Positions 26,119 through 36,149 of a DNA stretch of 64,000 bases are shown here, piece by piece. Under the pieces are notes generated by a model. The model saw nothing but the letters and a program-made list of their open reading frames with translations. It was not told the DNA's origin and did no database searches. Every line of letters starts with the position of its first letter. Positions within the stretch are counted from its first letter, which is position 1. This DNA is from DATCVR01 sp036566745. Its GTDB lineage: Bacteria > Actinomycetota > Actinomycetes > Jiangellales > Jiangellaceae. The translations under genes were made by a program, and so were the position numbers. Location of the stretch: the NCBI GenBank assembly GCA_036566745.1, contig DATCVR010000005.1, positions 1 through 64,000 on the forward strand, in the 5' to 3' direction.

Positions 26119-26980
26119 CACCCGCTGTCGCGGAGCTCAGCCAGGGCCGCAAGATCGGCAGCACGCTGGGCGGCTGCATCGCCAGCGTGTGGTCGAGGCC
26201 GTCGAGCACCTCGACGTCCCAGCCGAGCGACTCGAGCTCGTCACGCCAATCGAGCAGGGGCCCGGCGATGTCGACCCGGACGCCGCCCCAGCGTTCGTCG
26301 TAGTCGATCACGTCCGCGGAGCCCGCGAAGCAGAGCCGGGGGCAGGAGATCCGCGCCTGGACGGAACGGTCGTCGAAACCGCGCAGCGACGTGTACAGCG
26401 TGACGAACTGGCGGGTCTGGGCCTCCGTCATCCGCACCTCGACGGTCGACCAGTCGGTGTCCTCGCCGGTGCCCTCGACGTCCCGGGGCTCCGCCGTCGG
26501 CTGATCGCCCGGCCCCGCCACGGCCATCGCGTGCGTGGCCATCGTGACCCGAAGCATCTCGTCGTAAGGACCGCCGACAGGTGGGAAACCGCCCATGACC
26601 AGCGCCGACAGCCGATCCGTGCGGATCGCCAACTGCAACCCGCTCAGCGCGAGCCACGAGTACCCGTAGTAGGCGAACCGCTCCGCCCCGACCGCGTCGG
26701 CCACGGCCAGCACGTCGGCGGCGATGCTCGCCGGGGTCAGGGTGTCCGGCTTCGGCTCGGCCAGCACGTGGCCCTCGTAGTCGAAGGCCACCACTCGGAA
26801 CGCCTCGCTCAGGCCGTCGACGAGGTTCCGGCCCAGCGCCGGGTCGACGCCCCAGGCACGCATCTCATCGGCCCGCGGGCCTTCGACCGGCACCGGGTTG
26901 ACCGGCATCACCACGGTGGGCCCCTGGCCGCGAACCTCGACGCCGATCCGGCTCCCGTCGTGAAGTCGTGCCTCGATCAT
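26072..26980 (-). CDS. Alpha/beta hydrolase
   Basis: A 302-residue protein of alpha/beta-hydrolase layout: VVMPVNPVPVEGP near the oxyanion loop, a nucleophile-elbow region YYGYSWLALSGLQLAI, and LDGLDHTLAMQPP with the catalytic His. The elbow reads G-Y-S-W-L, so Ser is present but the usual final Gly is replaced. GGTGGAG lies before ATG 26980. Divergent from a TetR regulator with an operator between them, so it is a likely target of that regulator. Confidence 0.82.
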   Translation of the reverse strand: MIEARLHDGSRIGVEVRGQGPTVVMPVNPVPVEGPRADEMRAWGVDPALGRNLVDGLSEAFRVVAFDYEGHVLAEPKPDTLTPASIAADVLAVADAVGAERFAYYGYSWLALSGLQLAIRTDRLSALVMGGFPPVGGPYDEMLRVTMATHAMAVAGPGDQPTAEPRDVEGTGEDTDWSTVEVRMTEAQTRQFVTLYTSLRGFDDRSVQARISCPRLCFAGSADVIDYDERWGGVRVDIAGPLLDWRDELESLGWDVEVLDGLDHTLAMQPPSVLPILRPWLSSATAGVTEAVRRPGPDRAEG

Positions 26981-27016
26981 CCGTCGCTCCACCTCTCGCC
27001 CACGTAGGGGTAATTC

Positions 27017-27056
27017 CGTACATCGTAAAGTGATCCGTCGGCTACGATAGCGTACG
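27017..27056. promoter_or_regulatory. Candidate TetR operator
   Basis: CGTACATCGTA (27017-27027) is mirrored by TACGATAGCGTACG (27043-27056), identical apart from three extra bases in the right half. It lies between the divergent hydrolase and TetR genes, just upstream of the TetR AAGGAG site at 27061. Confidence 0.4.
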
Positions 27057-27073
27057 ACGTAAGGAGTTGCGAC

Positions 27074-27916
27074 GTGACCGTGTTCGCCGGCCAGGGCGAT
27101 GCCGCCCGATCGATGGCCCTGCTCTGGCGACGGCAGACTCCCGGCAACGCTGCCGGACCAGCCCGAACCGCCCCCGGACCCAAGCCCGGCCTGACCGTCG
27201 ACGCCATCGTCGACGCCGCGATCGCGGTGGCCGACGCGCATGGGCTGGGCGGCCTGTCGATGCGCGCGGTCGCCGATCGACTCGGCCGGACCGCCATGGC
27301 GCTGTACACGTACGTCCCGGGCAAGGGCGAGCTCCTCGACCTCATGCACGACCGCGCCCATGCCGAGCTGCCCGCCGAACACGATCTCGACCAGGGCTGG
27401 CGCGCCGCACTCACCTCGTGGGCCGAGCACCTGCTGGCCTTCTACCTGCGGCATCCGTGGGCGCTCCAGGTCTCCCAGGCGCGCTCCGCCCTGGGCCCCG
27501 ACGAGCAGGCCGTCCTCGAGTCCCTGCTGCGCATCCTGCACGACACCGGACTGCCCGCCCGAGTCGTGCGGCGCGTCGTGGGTGTCATGTTCCAAGTCGT
27601 GCGCGGCACCGCACAGATCATCGCCGAGTCGCGGATCGCCACCACGGCCACCGGCGTCTCCGACCAGGAATGGTGGTCGACCCGGTCCGCCCTCCTCCAC
27701 GAGCTGGCGCCGGATTTCGCGGAGCGGTTCCCGATGACGGTGTGGCTGGGGAGTGACGGCGTCGTCGCCGCGCCGCCTGGCGACTCCACTCCGTACCTCG
27801 AACGTGAGGCCGACGAGACGTTCTCGGTCGGGCTCGCGATCGTCCTGGACGGCATCGAGGCGACGCTCGCGCGGGAGTCCGCCGACCGGTGGGCCGCTGG
27901 CCGACCTGACGGATAG
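27074..27916 (+). CDS. TetR family regulator (TetR_C-type)
   Basis: A 280-residue repressor. After about 35 flexible residues the HTH spans 40-90 (LTVDAIVDAAIAVADAHG, LSMRAVADRLGRTAMALYTY), the classic TetR form ending in Y-x-Y-V. The long helical C-terminal domain (GWRAALTSWAEHLLAFYLRHP) matches the TetR_C family of drug-sensing regulators. Starts at GTG with an AAGGAG site. Probably controls itself and the divergent hydrolase. Confidence 0.93.
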   Translation: MTVFAGQGDAARSMALLWRRQTPGNAAGPARTAPGPKPGLTVDAIVDAAIAVADAHGLGGLSMRAVADRLGRTAMALYTYVPGKGELLDLMHDRAHAELPAEHDLDQGWRAALTSWAEHLLAFYLRHPWALQVSQARSALGPDEQAVLESLLRILHDTGLPARVVRRVVGVMFQVVRGTAQIIAESRIATTATGVSDQEWWSTRSALLHELAPDFAERFPMTVWLGSDGVVAAPPGDSTPYLEREADETFSVGLAIVLDGIEATLARESADRWAAGRPDG

Positions 27917-27956
27917 GCGCAGGTCTCCGCGCCACGACGGCTCTTATCCTGGGCCG

Positions 27957-28244
27957 ATGGAGCTGGAGTTCAGCGGGGAGATGTGGTTCTGGAGAGGTCC
28001 GGCGCCGTGGCACTTCGTGACCGTGCCGGAAGAGAACTGCCACGAGCTGGACGCGACGGCCGCGGTCGTGAGCTACGGCTGGGGCATGATCCCGGTCACG
28101 GCCGAGATCGGGCGGACCGAGTGGAAGACGTCGCTGTTCCCCAAGGACGGCAGCTACATCGTTCCGGTGAAGGCGGTCGTGCGGCGGGCCGAAGGGCTCG
28201 ACGTGGGCGACCTGGTGACGGTCCGCTTGGTGGTCGACGCCTGA
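27957..28244 (+). CDS. DUF1905 domain protein
   Basis: A 95-residue protein with the DUF1905 pattern: LEFSGEMWFWRGPAPWHFVTVP, then GWGMIPVTAEIGRTEWKTSLFPKDG and YIVPVKAVVRRAEGLDVGDLV. TATCCT ends six bases before ATG 27957, the leaderless arrangement. Function of the family is unknown. Confidence 0.9.
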   Translation: MELEFSGEMWFWRGPAPWHFVTVPEENCHELDATAAVVSYGWGMIPVTAEIGRTEWKTSLFPKDGSYIVPVKAVVRRAEGLDVGDLVTVRLVVDA

Positions 28245-28274
28245 CCGGCCGGTTGCCCGTGCGTCACGCTCCCA

Positions 28275-29069
28275 TCAGGCCGGCCGACGGCTGATCGTGA
28301 TCGCCGCACCCAGGCCCGCGCCCACCTCCTGGGCAGCGCTGCCCCCGTTCACGGCCACGGCGAGATAGCCGGCGGAGTCGACGTAGAGCACGAGCTCGCC
28401 CCGGGGCACGTCGGCGAAGGTGCGGCCGACCGTGGCGATGCTGGGGCGGCCGCCGAACGAGAGCACGACGCGGGCGCCGGCGGGCCTGTCGAAGACGTCG
28501 CCCGCGATCGTGGTCTGCAGGTTCCCGAACCCGTCGACGAGCGCGACCTCGCCGATGATCGCCTCGGAGGTGACCTCGACCTCGGGCTGGGGAAGCATCA
28601 CGAGGGAGTCCGGGTCGAGGCGAGGGCCGAGCAGCGTGGGCTCGAGGCCGAGCGCGAGCTGGGCGGCGGCCGGGGCGAAGACGTCGCGACCGTGGAAGGT
28701 GGCGGACGCCGGCTCGTGGCCGGTGAGCTCGAACGCGGCCCGCACGCCGCCGAGGGCCTCGGCGGCCGGCATCAGCAGCCCGTTGTCCGGGCCGACCAGG
28801 ATCGAGTCGCCCGCCACCACTCCGACCGGCCGCCGCGGGGTGCCGACGCCAGGGTCGACCACGGCGAGGACGATGCCGACAGGCAGGTGCGGCACAGCCT
28901 TGGCCAGCAGCCGGGCACCGGCCGGAATCGAGCCGGACGGCACGGTGTGGCAGACGTCGATGATCCTGGCGTGCGGGGCGGTGCGGGCGATGACGCCGTG
29001 ACACACCCCGACATACACGTCGTCGTGGCCGTAGTCGGTCAGGAAGCTGATCCAGTTCTGGCGCGGCAC
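28275..29069 (-). CDS. SAM hydroxide adenosyltransferase (DUF62) family protein
   Basis: A 264-residue protein with the N-terminal [19 protein letters not shown], the [13 protein letters not shown] loop and the [16 protein letters not shown] motif of the DUF62/fluorinase-like family. These enzymes hydrolyse S-adenosylmethionine to adenosine and methionine. The C-terminal beta-barrel includes [13 protein letters not shown] 29069 is chosen because the conserved part begins 11 residues later. Confidence 0.9.
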   Translation of the reverse strand: MPRQNWISFLTDYGHDDVYVGVCHGVIARTAPHARIIDVCHTVPSGSIPAGARLLAKAVPHLPVGIVLAVVDPGVGTPRRPVGVVAGDSILVGPDNGLLMPAAEALGGVRAAFELTGHEPASATFHGRDVFAPAAAQLALGLEPTLLGPRLDPDSLVMLPQPEVEVTSEAIIGEVALVDGFGNLQTTIAGDVFDRPAGARVVLSFGGRPSIATVGRTFADVPRGELVLYVDSAGYLAVAVNGGSAAQEVGAGLGAAITISRRPA

Positions 29070-29167
29070 GGAACCAGGGTGCCCGGCCGCCCCGACAGCC
29101 GCCAGGGGCCCTCCACCGCTCACGGCTGGTTGACCTCGAGCACGCTCGAACACTTAGCGTCCCGGGC

Positions 29168-30184
29168 ATGACGATTCCGAACGTAGGAAGCTGCGGCATG
29201 ACCGGCATCCCCACCCGGTACCTGGGCGACCTGGCGGTCTCCGCGCAGGGCCTGGGGTGCATGGGCATGAGCCACGGGTACGGCTCCACGGACGACGCGC
29301 AGTCGATCGCGACGTTGCACCACGCCCTCGACCTCGGGGTGACCTTGCTTGACACGTCCGACTACTACGGCGCCGGGCACAACGAGGAGCTGATCGGACG
29401 GGCTATCGCCGGGCGCCGCGACGAGGTGGTCCTGGCCACGAAGTTCGGCTTCGCCAACCGCCTGGGCGAGCCCACCCTGGTCCGCGGCGACGCCGCCTAC
29501 GTGCGGCAGGCATGTGAGGCGTCGCTGCGCCGGCTCGGGGTCGACCACATCGACCTCTACTACCAGCACCGGGTCGATCCGCAGGTGCCGATCGAGGAGA
29601 CCGTCGGCGCCATGGCCGAGCTGGTCCAGGCCGGGAGGGTCCGCCACCTCGGACTGTCCGAGGCAAGCGCGCGAACGATCCGTCGGGCGCACGCAGTACA
29701 CCCGATCGCCGCGTTGCAGAGCGAATGGTCGCTGTGGACCCGCGACCTCGAGGCGGAGATCGCCCCGGTCTGCCGCGAGCTCGGCATCGGCGTGGTCCCG
29801 TTCTCCCCGCTCGGACGCGGCTTCCTGACCGGGCGATACAGCTCGGTCGAGGGACTGGCGGAGACCGACGTACGGCGCGGCCAGCCTCGTTTCGCCGACG
29901 GCAACCTCGAACGGAACCTGGCGATCGTCGCGAAGCTCAACGAGCTGGCAGCGGCGAAGGGAGTCACCGCCGGCCAGCTCGCTCTGGCCTGGGTGCAGCA
30001 CCGAGGCGACGACGTGGTGCCGATCCCCGGTACCCGGCGGCAGCGGTACCTGGAGGAGAACCTCGCGGCCCTGACCGTCGACCTGTCCGCCGAGGACCTC
30101 ACTGCCATCGAGGCCGCCGCCCCGCCCGAGCAGTTCGCGGGCAGCCGCTACGACGCGTCGAGCCTCACCTTCGTGAACGGCTGA
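29168..30184 (+). CDS. Aldo/keto reductase (AKR13-like)
   Basis: A 338-residue NADPH reductase: [31 protein letters not shown] (catalytic Tyr), [18 protein letters not shown] and the C-terminal nucleotide site [22 protein letters not shown] ends seven bases before ATG 29168. A closely related paralogue lies at 53974-54966. Broad carbonyl reductase activity is typical. Confidence 0.93.
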   Translation: MTIPNVGSCGMTGIPTRYLGDLAVSAQGLGCMGMSHGYGSTDDAQSIATLHHALDLGVTLLDTSDYYGAGHNEELIGRAIAGRRDEVVLATKFGFANRLGEPTLVRGDAAYVRQACEASLRRLGVDHIDLYYQHRVDPQVPIEETVGAMAELVQAGRVRHLGLSEASARTIRRAHAVHPIAALQSEWSLWTRDLEAEIAPVCRELGIGVVPFSPLGRGFLTGRYSSVEGLAETDVRRGQPRFADGNLERNLAIVAKLNELAAAKGVTAGQLALAWVQHRGDDVVPIPGTRRQRYLEENLAALTVDLSAEDLTAIEAAAPPEQFAGSRYDASSLTFVNG

Positions 30185-30608
30185 GCCGGCCGTCCGACGT
30201 CGCGCCACTCCACGGAACGTGCGGCAGCCAGGCGACGCCATCCTCCCTGAAGCTCTGCGCGACCGGGGAGAACTCGCCGGGTTTGTCCAGGCTCGACATC
30301 GTCATACAGATGGTGTCGGCGTCGTCGTCCTGGGCACACACCTGACTGCCGCACGCTCCGCAGAACCCGCGCTTGGAGTCCGGCCACGTGTAGTGCCACG
30401 ACGGCTCACCGCCAGGTCCGGTCCAGCTGAAACCGGCGAGCGGAAAGCCCACCCACGACATCAGAGGCCCGCCCGAAAGACGCTGGCAGTGCGGGCAGCT
30501 GCACACATGCGGATAGTCCTCGGGCCCCACGACCTCGTACCGAATGTTCCCGCAGAGGCAGCCGCCGGTGCGCGTTCGCTCGTCTTCCACAGCCACGTGA
30601 CGTTCCAT
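30165..30608 (-). CDS. GFA family zinc-binding protein
   Basis: A 147-residue protein with the cysteine pattern of the GFA family: [23 protein letters not shown] and [10 protein letters not shown]. The family binds zinc and includes glutathione-dependent formaldehyde-activating enzyme, though most members lack known activity. Its last 20 bases overlap the convergent reductase gene. Confidence 0.9.
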   Translation of the reverse strand: MERHVAVEDERTRTGGCLCGNIRYEVVGPEDYPHVCSCPHCQRLSGGPLMSWVGFPLAGFSWTGPGGEPSWHYTWPDSKRGFCGACGSQVCAQDDDADTICMTMSSLDKPGEFSPVAQSFREDGVAWLPHVPWSGATSDGRLSRSRR

Positions 30609-30698
30609 TCCAGATGCTCGATGCGGGCTCGGACGCGTCAGTCTGGCACGCCCCGCACGGTCCCCGAGGAAGCCCGCCATGACGCTCGGCCGCCGGTC

Positions 30699-30723
30699 CC
30701 ACCCGCCAGGTCCCGGCGGGTGG
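30699..30723 (-). terminator. 9-bp perfect hairpin directly after the S41 peptidase gene
   Basis: CCACCCGCC (30699-30707) pairs with GGCGGGTGG (30715-30723) over a 7-base loop. It starts at the base after the peptidase stop codon on the minus strand. Confidence 0.65.
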
Positions 30724-31635
30724 TCACCCGGTCGGCGCGGCAGGCGGAGGTGCCTCGTTTCCGAGGAGTTCGACCGCTCTCGCGAAGGCACCTTCCGGGT
30801 CGCAAGGAATGTCCGGCTGTACTCCGATGCCCTCCCAATTGCCGCCGCTTCTGGGACTGACTGGGCGGGCGATGGGTAGCGCCAGTTCGAGCTGATCGTG
30901 GACGCGGACACCGATTCGGGGGTGAGCGCCACCACGGGTCGTCGCTCCGATGACGGTCGCGCGGCCGAGTTCCTGCAAGTTGAAGGCCAGATCCTCGCCT
31001 CCCGAGAAGGTGCGCTGAGAGACCAGCACAGCGACTGGGCACGTCGCCGGCAACCGGTCCCCTGGCACCAATGCCGCGGTCCAGAACTGCCGACGACCAT
31101 GGCGGTCGAGGATGTCGGTGATGTGTACCGGCTCCGGTCCGAGCAGATAGCTGCAGATCAGCGCCACGCCATCGGGCGTCCCTCCCACACATTCTCGCAG
31201 GTCCAGCACCACGGCGTCGGCGCCTCGACACAAGCTCATCGCGGCGGTCAGCCAGTTTCCCGCGTGAGCAGGGAGGCCGATGATCGGGCCGAACTCGACG
31301 ACCGCGATGTTGCCGGGAACTCGTTCGACGCGTCGCACACCGCCGGCCGTCACAGCCGCCTGATCACGCCAGCGGGCTTCGTAGACATCGTCATCCTCGA
31401 GGTCAGGAGCGCCGTCCGGATGGTGAATCACGCGGAGGTGTAAATCATCGGTCACGGACTGAAGCAGCTTCGTCACGCGTGCGGCGAACTCGGCCGGATC
31501 GACATCGTCCAGATTGCCTGTGGCCGCGAATTGATTCAGCTGTGCGGCCGCCTGCTGACCCAACGCAGGCACGAGATAGTCGCGCTCGACCATCTCGGCA
31601 ATCCGGCCACTTGTCGCCACAACGTCGAAGGCCAT
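30724..31635 (-). CDS. S41 family peptidase (tail-specific protease / IRBP-like)
   Basis: About 303 residues. The N-terminal helix block (IAEMVERDYLVPALGQ) and LLQSVTDDLHLRVIHH match non-PDZ S41 peptidases, and the catalytic core reads ADAVVLDLRECVGG, CPVAVLVSQRTFSGGEDLAF (nucleophile Ser in FSGGE) and GATTRGGAHP. No signal peptide or PDZ domain is seen. ATG 31635 is used; the frame is open to 31713. GC is a little lower than in housekeeping neighbours. Confidence 0.85.
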   Translation of the reverse strand: MAFDVVATSGRIAEMVERDYLVPALGQQAAAQLNQFAATGNLDDVDPAEFAARVTKLLQSVTDDLHLRVIHHPDGAPDLEDDDVYEARWRDQAAVTAGGVRRVERVPGNIAVVEFGPIIGLPAHAGNWLTAAMSLCRGADAVVLDLRECVGGTPDGVALICSYLLGPEPVHITDILDRHGRRQFWTAALVPGDRLPATCPVAVLVSQRTFSGGEDLAFNLQELGRATVIGATTRGGAHPRIGVRVHDQLELALPIARPVSPRSGGNWEGIGVQPDIPCDPEGAFARAVELLGNEAPPPAAPTG

Positions 31636-31863
31636 GAGAATGAGGTTTGCACCGGATTCGATCCAGCGTCCAGTGCCTGTCACGAACATCCGTGGCCGCG
31701 GCCCGAACCTCACCCCGAGACGGTACGGCTGTTCCTACTCTGGTGGGTCGACGTGGCCCGGCGACAGTGCCATCGTCAGAGCACGGGCTGGCGACCACCC
31801 GCACGTCGGCCAGGTGCATGCGCAGGATGTTCAGATGTGACCGACAGAGCTGAGGACGGCGAC

Positions 31864-32754
31864 ATGACACGGCGAGGGAACCCGCCCGCCGCAAGCGTCC
31901 CGGACGAGATCAGCGCCGCCCTGGCACAGCACCTGCCGCGCTTGCGGCTGCGCTCGGTCGTCGAGCTGGGTTCGGGCCTCGACAACGTCGCCTACGACGT
32001 GAACGGTGAACTCGTCGTTCGGCGGCGGCGCGATCCCGACCAGGTGCGCCAGTCCACCGGAGTTCGCCGCGAGGCCGCGTTGCTGACGGCCGTTGCTGCC
32101 TGGTCGACACTGCCCGTACCCGAGGTCGTGTTCGTCGACGAGATCACCGGGGTGATCGCACACCGCTTGCTGCCTGGGCGGCCCCTGCTCGACCGGCCCG
32201 ACGTCGACCCCGCGCGGCTGGCCCCGGCGCTGGGGTCGTTCCTGAGCCGACTGCATCTGGTGCCGCTCGAGGAGTTGGCGGGCCTCGTCGACCACGACGA
32301 CGCGCCTCCGCAGGCCTGGCTGGAGGAGACGAGGGTCGCGTATCGCGAGATCGCGTCCTACGTCGCGGCCGCCGACCAGAGCCGGATCGAGGACTTCCTG
32401 GCGGCGCCACCGCCTCCGGAATCCCCAGCTGTCGCGTTCTGCCACAACGACCTCGGCGCTGAGCACCTGCTCGTGGGTGGAGAGCCCGCCTCCGTGACCG
32501 GCGTGATCGACTGGACCGACGCCGCGCTCGCCGACCCCGCGCATGACCTAGCAAGGCCCTACCGTGATCTCGGGCCCGCGGCCTTCGAGGTAATGCTGGC
32601 GCATTACGACCGGCAGCTGGATCCAGCCACCCTGGCCCGGACACGGTTCTTCGCCCGGTGCGCCCTCGTGGAGGACCTCGCGTACGGACTGCGCGAGGGC
32701 GATCTCCGCTACTCCGACGCCGCCTCGAAGCGGCTGTCAGCGATCTTCGCTTGA
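31864..32754 (+). CDS. Aminoglycoside phosphotransferase-like kinase
   Basis: A 296-residue protein with the APH fold: N-terminal ELGSGLDNVAYDV, VVRRRRDPDQ for the ATP lysine region, the catalytic CHNDLGAEHLLV and the metal-binding GVIDWTDAALADPAHDLA. Family members phosphorylate aminoglycosides, macrolides or small metabolites; the substrate here is unknown. GTG 31837 is an in-frame alternative start. Confidence 0.9.
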   Translation: MTRRGNPPAASVPDEISAALAQHLPRLRLRSVVELGSGLDNVAYDVNGELVVRRRRDPDQVRQSTGVRREAALLTAVAAWSTLPVPEVVFVDEITGVIAHRLLPGRPLLDRPDVDPARLAPALGSFLSRLHLVPLEELAGLVDHDDAPPQAWLEETRVAYREIASYVAAADQSRIEDFLAAPPPPESPAVAFCHNDLGAEHLLVGGEPASVTGVIDWTDAALADPAHDLARPYRDLGPAAFEVMLAHYDRQLDPATLARTRFFARCALVEDLAYGLREGDLRYSDAASKRLSAIFA

Positions 32755-32846
32755 CGACGTTCGCCAAGCACGGTGCCGCGCCCGAGCCGCTACGGGACCG
32801 ACCTTCACCTCACCCCGGCGAGTCATCGCCGCAGCGCCTTCGCACC

Positions 32847-33866
32847 ATGGCCCAGCATGCGGTCGCGGTGTTGGCCCTCGATGGCGTGGTTGCCCTCGAC
32901 CTGAGCATTCCAACGCAACTCTTCGCCGAGCGTTATCGCACGCCGTATCAGGTCCAGGTGTGCGCCGAAGCTCCTGGAGAGGTGATGACGTCGGGCGGCT
33001 TCGCCGTTCGGGTGATCCATGACCTGACGACTCTGGCAGCGGCGGACACCGTCGTCGTTCCAGGCTTCTGGCCTCACGTCCGGTCACCGTCATCGGCAGT
33101 TCTCGATGCGCTCTCAACCGCGCACGAACGCGGAGCGCGCGTCGTATCCATCTGCACTGGCGCATTCGCGTTGGCGGCGAGCGGCATCCTGCGAGGTCGA
33201 TCAGCGACCACTCATTGGAGGTTCGTCGACCAGCTGGCCGAGCGGTACCCGGACGTGCGGATCGATCGCGACGCCCTCTACGTGGATGAAGGCAACGTCA
33301 TGACGTCCGCCGGCGTCGCTGCGGGCATCGATCTGTGCCTTCACATCATCCGCAAGGACCTCGGCGCGGTCGTCGCCAACACGATCGCTCGCGACATCGT
33401 TGCCGCGCCGTATCGAACGGGCGGCCAGTCGCAGTATGTCGAGCGGTCGATCCCGCATTCACGTGGTGTCACTCTGGCGGAGACCCGATCGTGGGTTCTT
33501 GGCCAGTTGCATCGGCCCTTGAACGTGGTCGATCTGGCACGGCACGCCAGCCTGTCCGAGCGGACGCTCACGCGGCGCTTCGTCGCCGAGACCGGCGTTT
33601 CGCCCATGCAATGGGTGCGCACCGCGCGCATCGACCTTGCTCGCGAGCTGCTGGAGCGTGGCCAGTTCAGTATCGAGCAGGTCGCGGCGCGTTCGGGATT
33701 CGGCACTGCTGCGAATCTTCGGGTCCATTTCCGCCGGGCTCTCGGAACGTCTCCGCGCGACTATCGGAAGGCGCTGGCGTCGGCCATCGGACAACCGTCG
33801 AGGAGTGACGGAAAGCTGTCGAACAGTGGCGGCGCAGCCACTGGAGGTCACCTCAGTGGCGTCTGA
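32847..33866 (+). CDS. GlxA-family regulator (DJ-1/PfpI domain plus AraC HTH)
   Basis: A 339-residue protein. Residues 1-180 form a DJ-1/PfpI-like domain (VVSICTGAFALAASGIL, with the elbow Cys). Residues 215-320 hold two AraC helix-turn-helix motifs (VVDLARHASLSERTLTRRF, IEQVAARSGFGTAANLRVHF). Such regulators activate catabolic genes. The Dyp peroxidase follows 46 bases later on the same strand and may be cotranscribed. Confidence 0.93.
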   Translation: MAQHAVAVLALDGVVALDLSIPTQLFAERYRTPYQVQVCAEAPGEVMTSGGFAVRVIHDLTTLAAADTVVVPGFWPHVRSPSSAVLDALSTAHERGARVVSICTGAFALAASGILRGRSATTHWRFVDQLAERYPDVRIDRDALYVDEGNVMTSAGVAAGIDLCLHIIRKDLGAVVANTIARDIVAAPYRTGGQSQYVERSIPHSRGVTLAETRSWVLGQLHRPLNVVDLARHASLSERTLTRRFVAETGVSPMQWVRTARIDLARELLERGQFSIEQVAARSGFGTAANLRVHFRRALGTSPRDYRKALASAIGQPSRSDGKLSNSGGAATGGHLSGV

Positions 33867-33912
33867 CCATTGATGAGCGAGTGACACGACTCATCGCGGA
33901 AGGCGACACCGA

Positions 33913-35274
33913 GTGGCAAACCGCCGGCGTGACGATCCTGGAAAGGGCGAACCAGACGTTGAAGCAGGAGGGATCGAGAAGGACGAGATCGCGGGACGCC
34001 TGACGCGACGTGCCGTGCTGCAGGCGGCAGCCGTCGGCGTCGCCGCGGCGGGCGCTGGTGGCTATGTGGTGGGCCGCGCCACGACTCCTGAGACACCTCA
34101 CGCGGACGACTCCACCGCGACGGCGAACCTCGGCGGGCCTCACCAGCCGGGGATAGCCACGGCCCAACAGACGTATGCGTGCGTCGCGGCGTTCGACTTC
34201 CTCGAGCCGGCGCGTGCCAGTTTCGACGAGTCGGTGAAACGACTGTCGACGCTGGCGGCCGCACTCATGGTCGGCGAGCCAGGGCCGGCTCGATTCAACC
34301 GCGATGTCGCCGACAGTGGCCTGGCCGACGATCTCGGCCCAGAAGGCCTCACCATCACGTTCGGGTTCGGCCCGAGAATCTTCGCCGGCGCCTTCGGGCC
34401 CGTGAAAGCCGCACCACGGCGGCTGATCGAGCTGCCGTCGTTCGATGGTGATCGGCTCGATCCCCGCTGGGTGGGGGGCGACGTGTTCGTACAGATCTGC
34501 GCGGATGACCCCACGGTGGTCGCGCATGCGATCCGTGAAGTCCGAGCTCGAGTACCGGGAGTCGCCGCCGCGCGCTGGACCCATCAAGGCTTCTTGACCA
34601 AGCCCGGCCCGGGTCGGACACCTCGAAATCTGTTCGGACAGCTGGACGGCACTGCCAATCTGCATCCGGGTTCGAGTTCCTTCGGGGAGTCGGTGTGGGC
34701 CGCCGCAGACGAGCCGGACTGGATGAACGGTGGGACGTACGTGGTGCTCCGAAAGATTCGCATGCTGACGCCGATGTGGGACCTGGCCTCGGCTGAAGAG
34801 CAGAACGCCGCCCTGGGCCGGGACCGCCGTACCGGTGCCCCTTTGTCGGGGGGCGGCGAACACACTCCGCTGGATCTCAGGAAAACCGACGGCGATGGCA
34901 ATCCGCTCATTCCCACGGACGCTCACGTCCGGATCGCACACGAGCTGACACCGATCTTCCGACGGAGCTACAACTACGACAACGGCCTCGCATTACCCGC
35001 GAGCGCCGGAATTCCCGATGAGGGACACGCCCACCCACCTGGCACCGCCCCACACGACCATGGCCCGGCTCAGCCGGGCATGGGGCATTGGGACAACGGC
35101 ATGCTGTTCATGACCTACGTGCGTGATCCAGCGGCGCAATACGTGCCCTTGCAGGAGCTGCTGTCGCGAAGCGACAAACTCCATACCTTTCTGCAACACA
35201 CGGGAAGCGCCATTTTCGCTGTCCCCGGCTTACCGAGCGATGGCGAATACATCGGACAGGGGTTGTTCGGCTAG
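33913..35274 (+). CDS. Tat-exported Dyp-type heme peroxidase
   Basis: A 453-residue peroxidase of the EfeB/DypA class. A twin-arginine signal (GRLTRRAVLQAAAVGVAAAG, residues 28-47) exports the folded protein. The GQLDG motif (242-246) carries the catalytic Asp and the DAHVRIA segment (about 336-342) the proximal heme His. A His-rich insert (GHAHPPGTAPHDHGPAQPGMG) lies near residue 375. No iron-uptake genes (efeU, efeO) are adjacent. Starts at GTG 33913. Confidence 0.92.
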   Translation: MANRRRDDPGKGEPDVEAGGIEKDEIAGRLTRRAVLQAAAVGVAAAGAGGYVVGRATTPETPHADDSTATANLGGPHQPGIATAQQTYACVAAFDFLEPARASFDESVKRLSTLAAALMVGEPGPARFNRDVADSGLADDLGPEGLTITFGFGPRIFAGAFGPVKAAPRRLIELPSFDGDRLDPRWVGGDVFVQICADDPTVVAHAIREVRARVPGVAAARWTHQGFLTKPGPGRTPRNLFGQLDGTANLHPGSSSFGESVWAAADEPDWMNGGTYVVLRKIRMLTPMWDLASAEEQNAALGRDRRTGAPLSGGGEHTPLDLRKTDGDGNPLIPTDAHVRIAHELTPIFRRSYNYDNGLALPASAGIPDEGHAHPPGTAPHDHGPAQPGMGHWDNGMLFMTYVRDPAAQYVPLQELLSRSDKLHTFLQHTGSAIFAVPGLPSDGEYIGQGLFG

Positions 35275-35344
35275 TGGATGTCAGCGCGACGAGCGAGCTG
35301 GTCGAGTGATGAGCTCTGGACCTGGACGGGTGGCTAAGTGACGT

Positions 35345-36055
35345 GTGACAGGAGTGGGGGCTGCCGGCCCCGATCTCTGTGCGGTTCGACTCGGTGCTCC
35401 GATACAGGCTGCACATTGTTCGCTTTGGAGGCACGTCCTGCTGGATGAGCGCTTCGTCTATGTAGCGGCCATTCTCAACGTGACGGGATCAACGAGCTAC
35501 GTCATCGCCACGCTCAGAGGCCGGACCAAACCGAACCGTGTCACCTGGTTCGTCTGGGCATTCGCGCCGATGGTCGCCTTCGGCGCCGAAGTCGGTGACG
35601 GCGTCGGAACTCAATCCGTCATGACATTCATGGTCGGCTTCGGGCCAGCGCTTATCTTCTTGGCATCGTTCATCAATCCCCATTCCTCCTGGCGACTCTC
35701 TTCGCTCGACATCGTCTGCGGGATTCTCTCCGCGATCGCCGTCGGAGTGTGGCTGTTCGCCGGGCACGGACTCGCCGCCATCGTGCTGACGATCACTGCT
35801 GACGCTTTGGCCGGAATGCCCACGGTTGTCAAGGCGTATCGGCACCCGAAAAGCGAGAGCCCGTGGGTGTACTGGTTAGCAGCCTCCAGCGCGAGCATCA
35901 CGCTTCTGACCGTCGACGACTGGAACCTCGCCCATTACGGCTTTCCTGTCTACATCCTCATCAGCTGCGCGCTGATCGCCTCTCTCAGCACATTTCGAGC
36001 CGAGGTGGTGGCTAAGCCAGCATGTGGCGAAGCCTCGGAGGGGGTCGTCGGTTGA
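35345..36055 (+). CDS. Integral membrane protein, about seven spans
   Basis: About 236 residues, with hydrophobic segments such as FVYVAAILNVTGSTSYVIA, VTWFVWAFAPMVAFGAEV, MTFMVGFGPALIFLASFI, VCGILSAIAVGVWLF and GFPVYILISCALIASL. The arrangement faintly recalls PQ-loop/SWEET-like proteins. The start is doubtful: GTG 35345 is the annotated one, but convincing coding sequence begins near 35450 after a GGAGG with no good start codon behind it. Function unknown. Confidence 0.65.
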   Translation: MTGVGAAGPDLCAVRLGAPIQAAHCSLWRHVLLDERFVYVAAILNVTGSTSYVIATLRGRTKPNRVTWFVWAFAPMVAFGAEVGDGVGTQSVMTFMVGFGPALIFLASFINPHSSWRLSSLDIVCGILSAIAVGVWLFAGHGLAAIVLTITADALAGMPTVVKAYRHPKSESPWVYWLAASSASITLLTVDDWNLAHYGFPVYILISCALIASLSTFRAEVVAKPACGEASEGVVG

Positions 36056-36149
36056 GCGCCGATGGGACGCCGTGGGCGCGGCGTTGAGCGTCCGCTTTCG
36101 CATCACGAATGGCACCACGTGCACGCAGCGGACACGTCCGCGCCGTAGC

